DNA from: Methyloprofundus sp.
GTDB lineage: Bacteria > Pseudomonadota > Gammaproteobacteria > Methylococcales > Methylomonadaceae
Direction of reading: 5' to 3'
Assembly (NCBI GenBank): GCA_016592635.1
Contig: AP023240.1
Location: 3,141,630 to 3,205,629 of the forward strand
Length of the DNA: 64,000 nt
The notes under the pieces are model-generated. The model saw nothing but the letters and a program-made list of their open reading frames with translations, made no database searches and was not told where the DNA came from. Below are positions 63,442-64,000 of the stretch, one piece after another (position 1 is the stretch's first letter; each line of letters starts with the position of its first letter). The translations under genes were made by a program, and so were the position numbers.

Positions 63442-64000
63442 TCAACGCTGTAATACCGGCACGGCACTTAATAACTTTTTCGTATAAGCATGCTCTGCAT
63501 GTTTAAGCACTTGATTTACTGCCCCATACTCTACTATCTCTCCTTGGTACATAACCGCCACCTGATCAGCTATTTCTGCAACAACCGCAAGGTCATGAGT
63601 AATAAACAAATAACTTATATAATCAGTTTTTTGTACTGATTTTAATAACTCTATAATCTGTTTCTGCACCGAAACATCCAGTGCCGAAGTAGGTTCATCA
63701 CAAACGATCAATTTTGGTTTAACTGCCAATGCCCGTGCAATACAAATGCGCTGCCGTTGCCCGCCTGAAAACTCATGCGGGTAACGATATAATGCAGAAT
63801 CTGATAAACCCACCTTTTCCAACAAATTAGTCACCGTAGCAATGACATCGGCATTAGCTACCTCAGGGTGCAAGGTGCGCAAGCCTTCTGCAATAATATC
63901 CAGTATCAACATTCTTGGATTCATTGCTGCAAAGGGATCTTGAAAAATAATCTGCATAGCGGCTCGCTGCAAACGCAACTGCTCATGTGTCAGAGTTGCC
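63442..64000 (-). CDS. oligopeptide-type ABC transporter ATPase, C-terminal part (partial)
   Basis: This is the end of an ATPase of the OppF/DppF/YejF type. It shows AAMQIIFQDPFAAMNPRM, the signature motif FSGGQRQRICIARAL, Walker B LIVCDEPTSALDV and the switch His in FITHDLAVVAEIADQ. YPHEFSGG and the C-terminal HAYTKKLLSAVPVLQR belong to the oligopeptide subfamily. The Walker A part lies outside the window (frame open to base 64000, reading LTHEQLRLQRAAM at the edge). Its partner permease genes would lie upstream beyond the window. Confidence 0.93.
   Translation of the reverse strand, partial: ATLTHEQLRLQRAAMQIIFQDPFAAMNPRMLILDIIAEGLRTLHPEVANADVIATVTNLLEKVGLSDSALYRYPHEFSGGQRQRICIARALAVKPKLIVCDEPTSALDVSVQKQIIELLKSVQKTDYISYLFITHDLAVVAEIADQVAVMYQGEIVEYGAVNQVLKHAEHAYTKKLLSAVPVLQR

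Overview
The window reads as chromosome of a gammaproteobacterium of moderate to low GC content. HspQ, YcgN, DUF1249 and DUF2058 families, a cheV/cheR-flgA/flgM/flgN block behind a sigma-54 promoter, an alaC-hom-thrC threonine cluster with the type II (kinase-fold) ThrB encoded far away, and two proteins with PEP-CTERM-like tails all fit this. A member of the Methylococcales or a similar environmental lineage is plausible, but no diagnostic C1-metabolism gene lies here, so that is inference.

Layout. 1-5 kb is a mobile-element pile-up: the end of an ISKra4-type element, a lone periplasmic binding protein, a truncated ISL3 element fused to the first codons of a lost hsdM, a well-bounded IS4 element and an IS3 relic. 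5-8.6 kb is the complete dTDP-L-rhamnose operon (rfbA-C-D-B, minus strand). 8.9-17.4 kb carries a YcgN protein, an acidic membrane SPOR-domain protein, bcp plus a PIN-PhoH ATPase, and alaC-hom-thrC. 17.4-19.7 kb is an aspartic-protease gene split by an IS630 element, followed by tandem identical tRNA-Thr genes, a YgiQ radical-SAM protein and a spermidine-synthase-like protein. 22.9-23.5 kb holds a dead vapBC pair and a perfect hairpin repeat. 23.6-26.1 kb encodes a lipoprotein that joins a caspase-like domain lacking its cysteine to a formylglycine-enzyme-like domain. Then come murJ, rpsT and hspQ.

29-36.5 kb is accessory: an orphan secreted protein, a coiled-coil lipoprotein, a 1400-residue exported protein with eight tandem beta-type repeats and a DUF1800 domain, and its DUF1501 partner. 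36.5-42.7 kb is a second mobile-element zone around tRNA-Lys: a dead DDE transposase carrying a composite insertion, an IS200-type element, an integrase remnant, an intact vapBC, an IS3 element and a complete ISKra4-type element that matches the copy at the window start.

42.7-46.3 kb is the chemotaxis/flagellar block. 46.4-64 kb is mostly housekeeping: a DUF5710 protein, a PEP-CTERM protein, a dicarboxylate symporter, nitroreductase, a YheT hydrolase, PilZ, trpS, thrB, truncated haemoglobin, a Bax-inhibitor-like protein, lpxB, a matrixin-type protease with a PEP-CTERM-like tail and the end of an oligopeptide ABC ATPase. A frameshifted leucine-rich-repeat gene lies among them.

Small palindromic repeats of several families are scattered in the intergenic gaps. 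The most unusual signals are the caspase/FGE lipoprotein, whose tail resembles a diversity-generating-retroelement variable region, the eight-repeat DUF1800/DUF1501 pair, and the nested structure around tRNA-Lys. No complete, clearly novel multi-gene system could be demonstrated from sequence alone.
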